DNA from: Apostichopus japonicus
Taxonomy: Eukaryota; Echinodermata; Holothuroidea; Aspidochirotida; Stichopodidae
Length of the DNA: 64,000 nt
Assembly (NCBI RefSeq): GCF_037975245.1
Contig: NC_092583.1
Span: 15,404,764 to 15,468,763 of the forward strand
Reading direction: 5' to 3'
This document shows positions 37,701-47,378 of this stretch, in pieces. A program made the position numbers and the translations under genes. Numbering within the stretch: position 1 is the first letter of the stretch; the number at the start of each line of letters is the position of its first letter. The notes below the pieces were generated by a model, which saw nothing but the letters and a program-made list of their open reading frames with translations, ran no database searches and was not told where the DNA came from.

Positions 37701-40700
37701 CCCACGCGGAAATTCATCCATTAGATCTTAAGTCTAACGCCTTAACCACTCGGCCACTGTACCGTGTCGCTAAACTTGACAACTTTTAGTATCATATAAC
37801 ATACATTCCCCTGTCATTCTTTCAACCGAAAAAGGAACTGCAGGTTAAGAGAAGAGGCACGTTTAAAAGTATATAGGAGTGCATAACATATATTCAGCAT
37901 AAAACAAATTGCTAAAGAGTAGGCAGGCTAATTTAATTTATTTTGATGTGAAACTGCCCAAGTTTTTACCCGTATTTACACAAGCTTGCTATCAGAGTAT
38001 TGAGAAGATTCAAACGAGCTTTCTGAAAATATTTCCTCTTTCACCATTAATGCTGTGTTCCATTTAACTTGACTGACAGTTTCAGGAATAGAAACCTATA
38101 GATTATTGACTTTTGTAATCATTAACAAGCTTTTAATTGTGCTCATCAGGAGGGATGGTATAGAAGTGCAAAGGACATCAAAAAATATCTAAAGTTGTCA
38201 CAAAGAGTTAGTCTATCCAAAGGTGGGGGTGGGGTTGGGGAGAGTGCGACAGGCATTTGCAATATCCTGTTTATCATATGGTAAATATGTTACTAGTCGC
38301 TCTGATTGGAGTTTTCAAACAGTTGCAAATATTCGTGCATCATAACAACAAAAGTGTAGCCACAGGTTATGTTAAAGCAGTGTTATTCATGGCATCTGAA
38401 GATTTTATCAAGGGGATCCATATCATTAATCCCTTTACAATACAGCTCATTTAAGCTTAATTAAGTTTTCTTTTTGACAAAATTTTGTCAGTATTTTTTG
38501 AAGTGGCTTTGTATTGGGTGGTGTACATGTGATTAAATGTTACCATGGCAATTGTCTGCGTGATGGAGGCTGCAGAAGTGACATTCTTTTTATTCTCTGT
38601 CCCTCACTTCTCTTGACAGTCCGTGACACATTCTGCTCTTACTCTGTGATGGAGATTTGTACCAAAGGATTAGGCCAGTCAGTAGTGAGCTTAAAGGTGA
38701 GAAGTTAACTGATTGTTTCACAGGAAAAGAATGAAGGAATAGTTTGATTAAAAGACATTGTTAAGTGGTAGGAAAAGAAATTGATTTTTGATGGTAATGA
38801 AATTAACTTGAAGACTGCACGTAACTTGCTACTTTGGTGACTACAACAGGAACGTTTGGGAACAAAAAGATTATCTCAGAGCTATGAGTAGTACGGAAGG
38901 AATTTAGTAATCCAAAGCTGGTTGTCAAATGCTCAAGCATTTTAACAAATTTTAGCTAGTTTGGTGTCAGCATTCCTCTAACTGGATACGATTTATCATC
39001 ATCAGTGAAGTATATTTAAAAAATATGAAGTAATAAAGTCGTCAAAAAGAAGAAGAAATAAAAAGAAGTCGATATTTTCATAGTTGCAACATTTTACAAT
39101 TGGTGTGAATTATGGTCTTCCAGGCCCAAAATGTATTACCTGTAATTGGTTCTGCAATAATAATAATAAATGGATAATTTAATTTTGCATCCGGTCACTC
39201 AATGCCTCCACGGGATGACAATGAAGTATACTAACATATCTCTCGTCTTTTACTCTCCTAGACGAAGGGTATCAACCTATCAGCTGTGAGGTATTGTGTC
39301 GCTGTCGCTGAGGAGAGACCCAGAACCAATCTTACCAATTCATTTTCCAAGCTCTTCCTCACTCTAGGTTTATCACCGAGGGCGGTCTCTACGGCCTTTG
39401 GTTGTAGAATTAACGTTGCCATTGCCCTCCAGGTATGTACCCTCTCATCATTCAATTCAAGCTTTCTAAGTTCTTTCCTCTTTCGTATTTGTTCTGCACA
39501 AAAAATGGTCGAATCCTTTGTCGAATCCCATTTATTGAAACACAAAATATTTAGGAGGGGAGGGAGGGGCAAGGAAATTAGCTTTGTTACTTTGTATGTA
39601 CTTTCTTTGGGCCTATTTATTTCTCTCGTTTCTTTTAGTTGCTTGACCGTTCAAAATAGGTTTACTTTCGGCAAGTCTCCTAAACTGCTTCCTAAGTATT
39701 TAAATTTTCTTTTCCCAGACTTTTAACTGTGTCTTGTAGAATGTTCTGCCTTTGCACCCTGCTGCAAACGTGTTAAATACAATATTAGATTCGATCACAG
39801 CCAGGTTATGGCACTCCAAATATTGTGACATGATGGTTTTGGTAGTGTCTGTCCATTTGACTCTATGCTCTATCCAATAAAATGAATGTACGCTCTATCC
39901 ATGGAATTTGACTTGCAACATGCATTGACATAGTATTGTAAATATATCCCGGTTTCCTTTTGGCTTACTTTTCATTACCTCTAGCTATTAATCGGTTCAG
40001 TAAGCTAAGCGTATCATCTCATTTTAACAGGGCGCGTCCAGTCCAGATCCCACTATCGTGTACGTCGACATGAGGGCGCTGAGGAACGATCGTGTCACAA
40101 TCGTAGAGAAAGGCAGTCCTCAATCTCTCTGCATGATGGAATCAGGAAAGGTAAGCCGGCCTAACCTTTACCAGTTTACGACGCATAAAGAAGTGTAACA
40201 GTGATATTCTCAAACATGATTTATTTAGTGATCAAATAAAACAAAAAATTGAAGAAAGAAGTACGGGTGATAAGTAGAAAAAAAATGCTGTATTCTGAAA
40301 TAATCCTATCTGAGTAAATATATCAAAAGAAAATAGGTAGGAGGCTTGTAGGGACTCTGTTCTTAGTATCATCACATGGATAAACGTTGCTATCGCTTTC
40401 GATCCAGATTTTGAAAATAAAACTGATTTTGAAATTAACTGTCACTTTCACTATGAATATGTGAGTTCATAGGACATTGACTGCACTTTTCAAGTACGAC
40501 AAAAACAAAAGTGAAAAATAAACACAAAATGAAAACTTTTGCCAGAAAGTTTTCTCTAGTGACACAGCAGACAATCAAATGTGATCACAGTTGTGAGATA
40601 GTGTAGGGTCTTATATGGGTGTAATGTAATAAGCGTGAAACTACCATGAAAGGTTAATTTTTTTTTCCGTTGACTATATCAGATCCTTCCTGGTGTGAAA

Positions 40701-43124
40701 GTAGTTATTGCCCATCCAGATACAAGAGGACAGTGTGCAGACTCTCACCTTGGAGAGGTAAATTTCTTTTCAGTTGAATCATAAAATCAAGTGTTTATTT
40801 ATCTTGATTTAAACTTCTCTGTAAATCCCAATAAGGATTGTTGAGGGGGGGGGGGAGGTGGGGCTACAATAATAGGAACCAGAGAAGTTTAGCTTCTTAA
40901 GTGATGTCTTGGCTATGGTTAAAGACAGGTTGTAATAACACACCAACAACACAGTTGTTACTCTCATATGGCTCCATTTTATTCAACTGGTTTACAAACA
41001 ACTCACTGAACATGAACAGGGTTTCACTGTCATGACAAGAATTAGTCCATTAACCATAGGTTGCATTTTTCAGCTCTCTTGACCACAACTTACTGAAACT
41101 TTATCTCTCCTGCAAACAACCTGGTGAGTTTGGGAAAGTTAATTTGTTCAAACCTTGTCATGTCTGACTTTATCTGATAGTGACTTGGCTACTAGCTGTG
41201 TGATGAGTTGCATCATAGACGAATAAGCAGCTCAACTAAGGTGCGAAAAGATGGGACTGATCACTCAGCTACAACTGGAAAAACCTGCCGTTCAGTACAA
41301 ACGGCAGGTTTTTGGATGCAACCTATAGCTAATGGACACTTTCACGGCATGGTTTAGAAATATTTCAAGACCTGTTAACCCTTTAGCCATATTAACCAAC
41401 AAACTTAATCACTGTTGGATGATGCAACAGTTACTGTATGAAAGGTGCTTATTTGGTGGAATAAATAATTTGACATGTCAATCTGTCAAGATTGCCCCTG
41501 TTTTCTATTAGGTTCATTCAGCCTATCCAAAGAACCATTTATTAGACCCTAAAGTGTACCATAGGATGACCGTACAATACTTCAGCTTCTCGGTGTCCAT
41601 GACCTTTGAAACTGTGTGAAGAGGAGGTAAAGCTGCAGCAGCTGCAAACTACCCTGCAGCGAGGCTGCATCAATATCAAATCAAGATATTGTCTTGGCAT
41701 ACGAGCAGTGCCTGTTATCTGAAACTACAGTGCATTTGCTATGAAACTGCACAGTACCAATAGATCACATCCTATGCAGTCAGGCTGCAGAATGCTGCAC
41801 TCCCTGTGGCAACATACCATGGGTCAGCGCTTTAATTTGCATGTCGACACCCTTAACAGTACAAATAATTTTTTGTACCATTATTTCTTCTCTCATCAGA
41901 TATGGGTACACAGCCCCCATAACTCCTGTGGTTATTTTACCATTTATGGAGACGATCCTATGCAAAACGACCATTTCACGGCTAGACTCACCACGGGAGA
42001 TGTCGACACCATGTACGCCAGGACTGGCTATCTGGGATTCATCAAGAGGACAGATTTGACACAAGCCGATGGAGGTATCAGAATTATTTCCCCTTCTGAT
42101 CCATTTCTTAGGATAAATATCATTTGACTGACTCTTGTTGTACACCAATGGATGTCCAGGGCATTGTTGTTTGTTGATCTGAAAGTTTTATTTCATGCCC
42201 AATAATCACATTTCAATGTTTCTCATTAGCTGAAATTGTCTATTTCATCTCACACAATTGAAGTTGGTTTGTACCAGCCCAGTGACAACAGGCTTCAATG
42301 ACAGATGCACAAATGCAGTGTTCCTGGTATATATCATATTTCAAATAATTTTTGCTCTGCTTATTAGATCGTCACGATGCTCTGTTTGTTGTTGGCTCGT
42401 TGGATGAAACCATTATGATGAGAGGGATGAGATACCACCCAACAGACATTGAAAACTCTGTCTTGAGATGTCACAAGAACGTTTGTGAATGGTAAGTAAA
42501 CTTGCCAGAGAATCCTGATTTATTATTGTGGGGGAAAAAAATGAAAACTGGTAACAAAATTGCAATATGCTTTATAAAAGATTAGAACAGTTAGAGGAAT
42601 GTTACCATGACGATTGCCCCCAAACCGGAGTAGCTAGATGGCGAAATCAAAAGTCGAGATAGTTTTTCTACAATCTGTATGACAACTTTGTTGTTACTAC
42701 CTAAAAACACTTTGAACACTGTAAAATCATGATGATAATGCTCCCATCACATAAATAGAACATGTCTGGGAAAACCTGCTCTCATGGATCCCTATTTACC
42801 ATTATTTCATTTTTGTTTGCTGGGTATAGCTACTTTTAACAAGTTCTTTATATCTGAATCTTACCCAATAGTGCGGTCTTCACATGGACCAATCTTCTGG
42901 TTGTAGTCGTGGAGCTAGATGGGAAGGAGAGTGAAGCCCTGGACCTTGTTCCCTTGGTAACCAATGTGGTATTGGAAGAACATTACCTGATTGTAGGTGT
43001 GGTGGTGATGGTGGACCCTGGTGTCATCCCCATCAACTCCAAGGGAGAGAAGCAGAGGATGCATCTGAGAGACGGATTCCTAGCCGATCAGCTTGATCCG
43101 ATCTATGTTGCATACAACATGTAA
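9607..43124 (+). CDS. DIP2: DIP2 (disco-interacting protein 2), 33 exons, 5' end outside window
   Basis: Translated exons match the whole DIP2 family in order and end with the family's C-terminus (LDPIYVAYNM, stop 43122-43124). DIP2 proteins carry a DMAP1-binding domain plus two AMP-binding (ANL superfamily) domains and are linked to lipid metabolism and neuronal morphology. Exons: 9607-9825, 11688-11861, 14062-14130, 16243-16356, 16718-16791, 17612-17735, 18846-18937, 19738-19848, 20395-20622, 21587-21754, 22225-22318, 23009-23128, 23618-23732, 24490-24629, 25427-25563, 25977-26057, 26726-26853, 27238-27322, 30042-30140, 30933-31178, 31411-31491, 33983-34148, 34715-34854, 35321-35482, 36046-36176, 37078-37169, 38620-38696, 39262-39432, 40031-40150, 40683-40757, 41900-42074, 42368-42491, 42872-43124. 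Every junction is GT-AG and the phases join into one frame of about 1460 codons. Vertebrate DIP2 is about 1570 residues, so roughly 100 N-terminal residues (DMAP1-binding domain) are missing and probably lie left of the window. No frameshift or internal stop was seen. Confidence 0.97.
17754..18141 (-). mobile_element. tRNA-derived SINE, copy A
   Basis: On the minus strand the element starts at 18141 with a tRNA-Leu/Ser-like head: box A TGGTCAAGTGG and box B GGTTCGAGCCC. A body of about 280 bp follows that is also found in copy B (28792-29170). It ends with the tail GGCGCTATATAAATG and a (TGAT)n run at 17754-17777. The head is a relic promoter, not a tRNA gene, because it lacks a closing acceptor stem. 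The copy lies antisense in the DIP2 intron between exons 17612-17735 and 18846-18937. Its tail resembles that of the LINE fragment at 22331-22870. Confidence 0.85.
21128..21475. repeat. CACATTCACCACATTATA minisatellite
   Basis: About 350 bp of degenerate units built on ACACATTCACCACATTAT, ending about 110 bp before DIP2 exon 21587-21754. Purine/pyrimidine balance is uneven, with almost no G on the plus strand. Confidence 0.88.
21840..22076. repeat. Tandem duplication of ~118 bp ending in G-runs
   Basis: Two adjacent copies start TTTGAAGGTTATGT and end GATAACTGGAGGAGGGG, with GGAGGAGGGG followed by poly-G in the first. They differ by scattered substitutions and lie in the DIP2 intron between exons 21587-21754 and 22225-22318. 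Confidence 0.85.
22331..22870 (-). mobile_element. LINE 3' fragment, L2/CR1-like reverse transcriptase C-terminus
   Basis: Minus-strand translation gives the typical C-terminal tail of an L2/CR1-type non-LTR polymerase: IELHWLPIRERINYKLLLMV, then SYLTNLFQLRPSSTRSLRSN, then APCLWNSLPEHIK and a final SFKSALKTYLF. Upstream pieces in shifted frames (LLHAFVTS, GYCNSIL, TRTRKYDHIT) show that the copy is 5'-truncated and frameshifted, one shift coming from a small ATTACCC duplication. The 3' end reads AAGCGCTACGAG...GGCGCTATATAAA, followed by an ATT-rich simple repeat. It sits antisense in the DIP2 intron after exon 22225-22318 and is not expected to be active. Confidence 0.85.
24216..24450 (+). mobile_element. 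Second tRNA-derived SINE candidate
   Basis: The head resembles a tRNA promoter: TAGCTCAGTGTTAGC (box A-like), then AGTTCAAGTC (box B-like) about 45 bp on. A body with two small hairpins follows (GGCTTTGATAAGCC...GGCTTCTTGGC and TCCTGCTTGCAGGA), then an A-rich tail (ATAAATACATAAATACA). It lies in the DIP2 intron between 23732 and 24490. There is only one copy in the window, so the family call rests on architecture. Confidence 0.5.
27420..28165. repeat. Degenerate tandem repeats in the largest DIP2 intron
   Basis: Two copies of a unit of about 140 bp (CAGTTTACCATTGTCCAAG ... AGAAGATGACACCAAAC) lie at about 27430-27690. They are followed by four or five poorer units of about 90-110 bp built on GTTGAGTATNATCTTGCTAG and TTAAAGAGAC. 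No ORF of interest. Confidence 0.75.
28792..29170 (+). mobile_element. tRNA-derived SINE, copy B
   Basis: This is the same family as copy A, in the sense orientation within DIP2 intron 27323-30041. The head carries box A (TGGTCAAGTGGTTAAGG) and a slightly altered box B (GGTTTGAGCCC, C to T in the TTCGA core). The body includes a TTGGGCAAGGCACTTTATC block shared with copy A. It ends AAAGCGCATAGAAC...GCGCTACATAAATAA followed by a TAATAC-type simple tail. The changed box B suggests a dead copy. Confidence 0.85.
30176..30285. repeat. Short minisatellite GGTGCCACAAGTATGG
   Basis: About five copies of GGTGCCACAAGTATGG with variable spacers (ATGGTGCAT) begin 36 bp after the donor of DIP2 exon 30042-30140. 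Confidence 0.85.
32098..32520. repeat. ~40-bp minisatellite in a DIP2 intron
   Basis: About ten degenerate copies of a unit like GGATAACCATCTTTAGCTGG + TGCTACTGTTACACCTAGCA lie between exons 31411-31491 and 33983-34148. Copies alternate between CCATCTTTAGCTGG and GTCTTAAGATGG versions. No coding potential was seen. Confidence 0.85.
33636..33927. repeat. Tandem repeat of ~125-130 bp rich in TGACATGTCA palindromes
   Basis: Two or more copies of a unit containing GTGACATGTC, GGATC(G/C)GACT, CTATGTGATGTGTCAAGAGT and CATAAATGTTCTCTGAGTG. The 10-bp palindrome TGACATGTCA and near variants recur throughout. The array ends about 55 bp before DIP2 exon 33983-34148. Confidence 0.85.
36471..36538 (+). 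pseudogene. Decayed copy 1 of the DIP2 exon at 37078
   Basis: After an AG (36469-36470) the sequence reads VFSDLQSIVIPPQEL in the DIP2 phase, against VYSGHQSIVIPPLEI in the working exon 37078-37169. Similarity ends after about 50 bp of exon sequence, and no consensus donor follows. It shares its downstream ATGAATATYCAT segment with copy 2 but not with the working exon. Confidence 0.7.
36555..36921 (-). mobile_element. 5'-truncated LINE tail with 13-bp target duplication
   Basis: On the minus strand, codons at 36892-36769 read HRNRAIQIWNDLSKKLKSIP and KPTFTRHLKKEFINSY then stop, the usual C-terminus of a non-LTR retrotransposon polymerase. Upstream NRVLHNHH lies in another frame. About 200 bp of 3'UTR and an AATAAATG-type tail follow. 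The 13-mer TATTTGATTTATT flanks the insert at 36542-36554 and 36922-36934, as expected for target-primed reverse transcription. The insertion separates two decayed copies of the DIP2 exon found at 37078. Confidence 0.75.
36962..37020 (+). pseudogene. Decayed copy 2 of the DIP2 exon at 37078
   Basis: This follows a good acceptor (pyrimidine-rich, ending TTTTGCTGTAG at 36961). It begins VYSGHQS like the working exon, but one extra base after CAGTC shifts the frame and a TAA follows within about 17 codons. It ends near ATGAATATTCATAAC, with a possible donor GT|GTAAGT at about 37038. If ever included, it would act as a premature-stop (poison) exon. Confidence 0.75.
37172..37485. repeat. Minisatellite CCATCTATTGTTTC-type
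   Basis: Tandem units of the kind CCATCTATTGTTT(C/A)ATCTATTGTTTC followed by CATGTCTGTTGTTGAA (roughly 45-55 bp) repeat about six times with small changes. The array starts a few bases after the donor of DIP2 exon 37078-37169. The long reading frame through it is a repeat artefact. Confidence 0.85.
37681..37763 (-). tRNA. tRNA-Leu (anticodon UAA)
   Basis: The 83-nt minus-strand sequence folds as a full class II tRNA. The acceptor stem GGTACAG pairs with CTGTGCC (one G-U), with discriminator A. The D arm is GCCGAGTGGTTAAGGC, and anticodon stem TTAGA/TCTAA encloses loop CTTAAGA, so the anticodon is TAA. A long variable arm (GGA...TCC) is present, as expected for leucine, and the T arm is GTGGG-TTCGAAC-CCCAC. 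Box A and box B are intact, and a TTTT run for Pol III termination follows about 10 bp downstream. It is antisense in the DIP2 intron between exons 37078-37169 and 38620-38696. Confidence 0.95.
41047..41336. repeat. Nested inverted repeat (foldback-like) in a DIP2 intron
   Basis: GTCCATTAACCATAGGTTGC near 41047 is the imperfect inverse of GCAACCTATAGCTAATGGAC near 41317-41336. Just inside the right arm is a perfect 14-bp hairpin (41279-41292 AAAAACCTGCCGTT with 41300-41313) around a 7-base loop. It may be a small foldback/MITE insertion. No clear target duplication was identified. Confidence 0.6.
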
Positions 43125-43190
43125 ACTACTGTAACACTAACAGATCCAATCTATGTTGCATACAACATGTAAACTACTGTAACACTAACA
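43095..43190 (+). repeat. 48-bp tandem duplication across the DIP2 stop codon
   Basis: The 48-bp unit starting GATCCGATCTATGTTGCATA at 43095 covers the last DIP2 codons (DPIYVAYNM), the TAA and 18 bases of 3'UTR. It recurs at 43143-43190 with one base change (G to A). The second copy is in the 3'UTR. Confidence 0.95.
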
Positions 43191-44980
43191 GTAATTGTTC
43201 AACTTTGTAACTAGTGACACACACACTGTGTGACATAAAAAGAATAGTTATCACTCTGTGTACTGTCACACATATATAGTGTACCTTCCCATGAAATAGT
43301 GTTATAATATATAACACATAATTAACTGCCTTTGTATAAGCATTACAACATTGACACATATCATAAATGGTGATGTCTCTCCCAAATATTGTATGGAGAA
43401 GAACTGGACAAGATATATACCTCTCCTGATGAACAGATGTTGCAATAACAAAATGATACTTATTCACCAGATTTGCCAATATTCTGTAGTTGCCTGACAG
43501 GTTTAATGTTAACTCATAGCCTTGTATCTTGCTATTACAGGTTTGATGTCAGAGGTCAATGCTGAGTGTGTATATCAGTTCATTGAATAAATTCACTTTG
43601 TCATGCCGAGGCTCTACTTTGGGTGACAATTTCTCAAACGGTATCTCAGATCTGGTCTTCAGAATATTTTGGTTTTGGAAGAAATAGATTCTGGTTTGGA
43701 TGTTTCATAGTAAATGTGAGCTTAATATTGAATGCAATTCAAATAGATTTCTCTTACATTTGATGAATACAAAATTACGAACTAAAATGTGAAAATATAT
43801 TATCACAGACCAATGTAAGTGCGAAATAATTGTTTTGATTTTCGAAGGAGCTTTTGAGAAACAGGAAATCTGTTATCATGTGGAGCTACCATGCAAGAAA
43901 ACAAAAGACTGTAATAGTTAGGAGAGAAAGCAACTGTTTCATTCATCAAGGGGTGGTTTAGTTATCATGGCTAAAGATGAAACAATTTATATTTTAAGTG
44001 AGTTTATTTTATTTTTGGCAATTAAAGAGCAAGCACCAGAAAAAAGAAAAAAAATAACCTTGAAGACATTTTGAAGCATTTGAAATTCACAACAGTTAAA
44101 TTTTTTCTTTGGAATGGTAAATGGGGGGATTGAATGAAATTAAATTTAATTTCTATCACAATGACGAAAAAATATGTTAAATAAACCAGTAAATATTAAC
44201 AATAATAATAAAAAAATAATATGCATTAATATGGAGGTATTCAAAGTAATTAATTGGAATATAAATGCTTAGTTTTTTTGTTTTGTCATACAAGTAGTTT
44301 TTAAGAAAACGTATTTGTAGTTTATCGGGCCAGAGACATCAATCAGATGTCGAAAACCTTGGGAAACTTGGTAAATTGTTTAAAATAAATTGCAAATCTC
44401 AATATTTCATTTGGATTAATTATAAATGAATTTTATTTTTCTGAAGAAAAACAAAAGAATTATGCAGCTTGATGATATTTGTTTGCTGCAAAATCTGTTT
44501 TTGGTGTAAAAGTTTTTTGTCAAATCTCTCTTTATGTTGCTGGTCATCACTGTTTTATGCGGTTCCAATTTTGTTTTTTTTTCATCGACAAATCTTTTGC
44601 GCATGTAATAACTGAAGGGCAAGAATGTATTATATTTAATTTATAATGTAAACTTGTTATTCTTGAATTAGTCTAGCAGAGAACCCAGATGCTATGAAGC
44701 TTAATTATGTTGTCACTGCTGTTTAAATTGACATTTACACATTCAGAATTGAACCATTATAAGTTTTAATCTTGAAGAGTCGATACATTTTGAAATGTCT
44801 TCTGAGTTTTGGTGGCAGTTTGTTTTCATGTTTATACGTTGGCAAAAATGACACCTCAAAAAATGTATTTTGAGCAGTTTGGTCTCATATCCTTCACTCT
44901 GGATATTATCAAGATGTCAGGTTTTTGTTCGTTTTATAACTTTTGTCAAATGATTCTACTTATGTTTGCTTGTACAGTTA

Positions 44981-44986
44981 AATAAA
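44981..44986 (+). terminator. Candidate distal DIP2 polyadenylation signal
   Basis: AATAAA is followed about 25 bases later by a GT-rich element (GTTGTTGTCTTGTG), the canonical arrangement, giving a 3'UTR of about 1.9 kb. A nearer AATAAA at 43586-43591 could give a 0.5-kb 3'UTR. Confidence 0.45.
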
Positions 44987-46924
44987 AATCACATATAATT
45001 TCCAAAAGTTGTTGTCTTGTGAGCTCAACCGAATATCTATAAATTAAGCCAGATTTTTTTAAATTTGTTTTTATTTCAATTCATTTGAGTTTGTATTCTT
45101 GGCAAATCTCTTTTTATTGATCAATTTTTTCTGGTTTTCATTTGCTTTCTAATATGGTTTTGGTTTAGGTTTTAGGTTTGAACTGTGCCAAAGGAAGGAA
45201 AATTTTTCTTTTTTCTCTCCTTCCTTTAATCTACAAAGAAAAACAAAACAACAGCACACCCTTTTTTTTTGCTCCTTTTCTTAAACTTACAAACTTTTCG
45301 CATTGTATATATTTTTCACTTGTGAAAATGTTTTCAACAGAAGGATTGTATATTAAAATAGCTTAATAAGTAGCTGTGAGCTTTATTGTTGATGCCAATG
45401 GGGCTTTGAATATTAAACATAGCATTATGAATCTATTCAGTTATTAACTTCTTCACTTACTCAATACTATAATACAAGAAGGTTTAAAATGAATGGTTGT
45501 ATGTAAACTTTATTAATTAGGCATTATTTCATATAGATTTACCTTATATAACATATAGATGGAGAATAGGAGGTGTAGTGCTTGACACGTTTAGAGAGGA
45601 AAGCGGGGAAAAAACAAACAAAATTATTTCAATTTCTTTTGGAGCCGCTCTTAATAAACTATTGTTGTAACCTTTATCACATTTACTTTGAATGTACCAG
45701 ATTTTTTTTACGTCATTATTAAACAGAACATATTATTTTCCCGGACATTTTGTATGCCAAAATATTAATTTCTTGTAGATAGAAACAATCATGAGGTTAA
45801 CCCACTCATATTACAACCATGCATAGTGCAAATTTTTCCTGGGGGAAAAAAAAATGTTTGACTCTAATGTGATTGCTTTAAAATAAGTTTTGAATGTGTA
45901 CTTTACATTGTTTGGGTAACAGTGATGAATGTTCAAAATGTTACATTCAAATCTGGATTTCAGTAGACCAAAAAAAAAAACTTCATAAAAACAAAAACAT
46001 CTTTCTAGAAGTTTGCATTAATTTGGTGTAAATAATGCTCTTTTATATGTATGGAAAATGAATTTATTGGTAAATTATCTCTATAATTCCTAGAAGTTAA
46101 TATTGACAAGGACAGTCTTGTTCGACGAAATCCAATCTCTACAAAAATCAATCGTATGTGGCAATTGCAGAGTTTTTTGTGATACTTTTTGTGTAAAATG
46201 TTTTTCTCAACACCCGTTTTTTTTGTTTTGTTTTGCAATAGCTTTTCTGTTAGTTTTCTCAGCAGCAATGAATAAATGGCTCATAAGTTTGACCTGAAAA
46301 TAAAAAGTACCTACTCTGAAACAGAAAGACTTCTTTAAGATGCTAAGATCTTTGTTTAGTTAACTGTCTTTGGCTATAAAGATCTGAAACCTAAGAATTT
46401 TGACAGATAAGTGAAATTTTTTATTTTTTTTTCTATCTGTATATGATAAAAGTTGAAATAATGCAATATAGACTTGGACAGAGAAACATCTTTTGACCCT
46501 CCAGTAAACATAGGCCTTTATGGGGTACAAACTTGGTACAATATGCATATCTGTACATGTATATATGGCAAAACTCCTCGTCTCGGGAATGACCGGCCAG
46601 ATATTTTTTCTAGCACATGGTACTGAGACCAAGAAGACAGGGTAGCTGAAATATTTTTATTTGTAGGAATTTTTTTCTTTCTACTTTTATTCTTACCAGA
46701 TAACGATTGAGAAGGTTGTATGAAAACTTATCAGTATCTACATGGAGTGAGCCGACTGATCCAATTACATGTTGTCATGGGAACCGTTCAAATGAGACCT
46801 AAATCAAAGTTGTGTTTTGTTAAACCTGCATTTCCTGTAAAGCTTGCAAATAAATGTTACTTTTTCAAAAGTATTGTGCAACAGATAGGCCAATGTCATA
46901 GATATTGAGGGGAAAAAATTGTGT

Positions 46925-46930
46925 TTTATT
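46925..46930 (-). terminator. Candidate DDX28 polyadenylation signal
   Basis: This is the first AATAAA on the minus strand after the DDX28 stop codon (47379), giving a 3'UTR of about 450 bases. It rests on motif and position only. Confidence 0.45.
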
Positions 46931-47378
46931 TTTTTCTCCTGCTATCTTGTCGCAAATGTTTGGCCTTTTCTCATCTAACAAATAAGCTTTCCTTTGTAAT
47001 GGTTGGGTAGGTAGAGCTATTGATGGTCATTTATGAAAACAGATGCATCAAATCTTCAGATGAGTAAGGATTTTTTTTTTGGGGGGGGAGGGGTGGCAGC
47101 AAGCATGATAATGTATTTCTTGTAGAGAAAGACATGAAAAGTCTTCATGAAAAATTATTCATGGAAAATATAGTATTAATACATAAATATGTTGTTGTCC
47201 TTGTTTCTGTTTAATTTCCTGAAAGTTCACAGAAAATACCAGTGTATTTCTTGTTTCTCTGACTTGTGCAAGAGAGTCAGAGAAGTTACTCTAACATGTT
47301 CTCTTTCCATCACTTCTCAATGTCCATCTTTCACCCCTCTCCACCCCCCCCCCCCCCCATAAAAAGTGTCTCCTTTCC

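Larger units (their letters stand above)
31411..43124 (+). other. DIP2: DIP2 second AMP-binding (ANL) domain, exons 21-33
   Basis: Exons 21-33 code for the second adenylate-forming-like domain and the C-terminus. Blocks seen: FLSEVLRWRANSTPDHVLF, HVALIFPPGTDLIVAFYGCL (33983-34148), GAVPVTVRPPHPQNLVTTLP (34715-34854), the phosphate-loop-like DFSVSTTGMLAGVK (35321-35482), LDPYCGLGFVLW (36046-36176), SVYSGHQSIVIPP (37078-37169), RDTFCSYSVMEICTKGLG (38620-38696), AVSTAFGCRINVAIALQG, PTIVYVDMRALRNDRV (40031-40150), IWVHSPHNSCGYFTIYGDD and ARTGYLGFIKR (41900-42074), MRGMRYHPTDIENSV (42368-42491), and VLEEHYLIVGVVVMVDPGVI (last exon). The STTG core is closer to a working ANL P-loop than that of domain one. 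All exon phases are compatible. Confidence 0.96.
43125..47378. other. Convergent intergenic / 3'UTR region
   Basis: No gene recognised. This is the tail-to-tail interval between DIP2 (plus) and DDX28 (minus). It is AT-rich, with several AATAAA signals on both strands and no conserved open frame. A poly-C/poly-G patch lies at 47346-47358 and a G-run near 47082-47090. Confidence 0.8.

Noticed and set aside
41741-42148. Open frames on both strands over a DIP2 exon
   Set aside because: The plus-strand exon 41900-42074 explains the coding signal; the others are shadows or run into intron.
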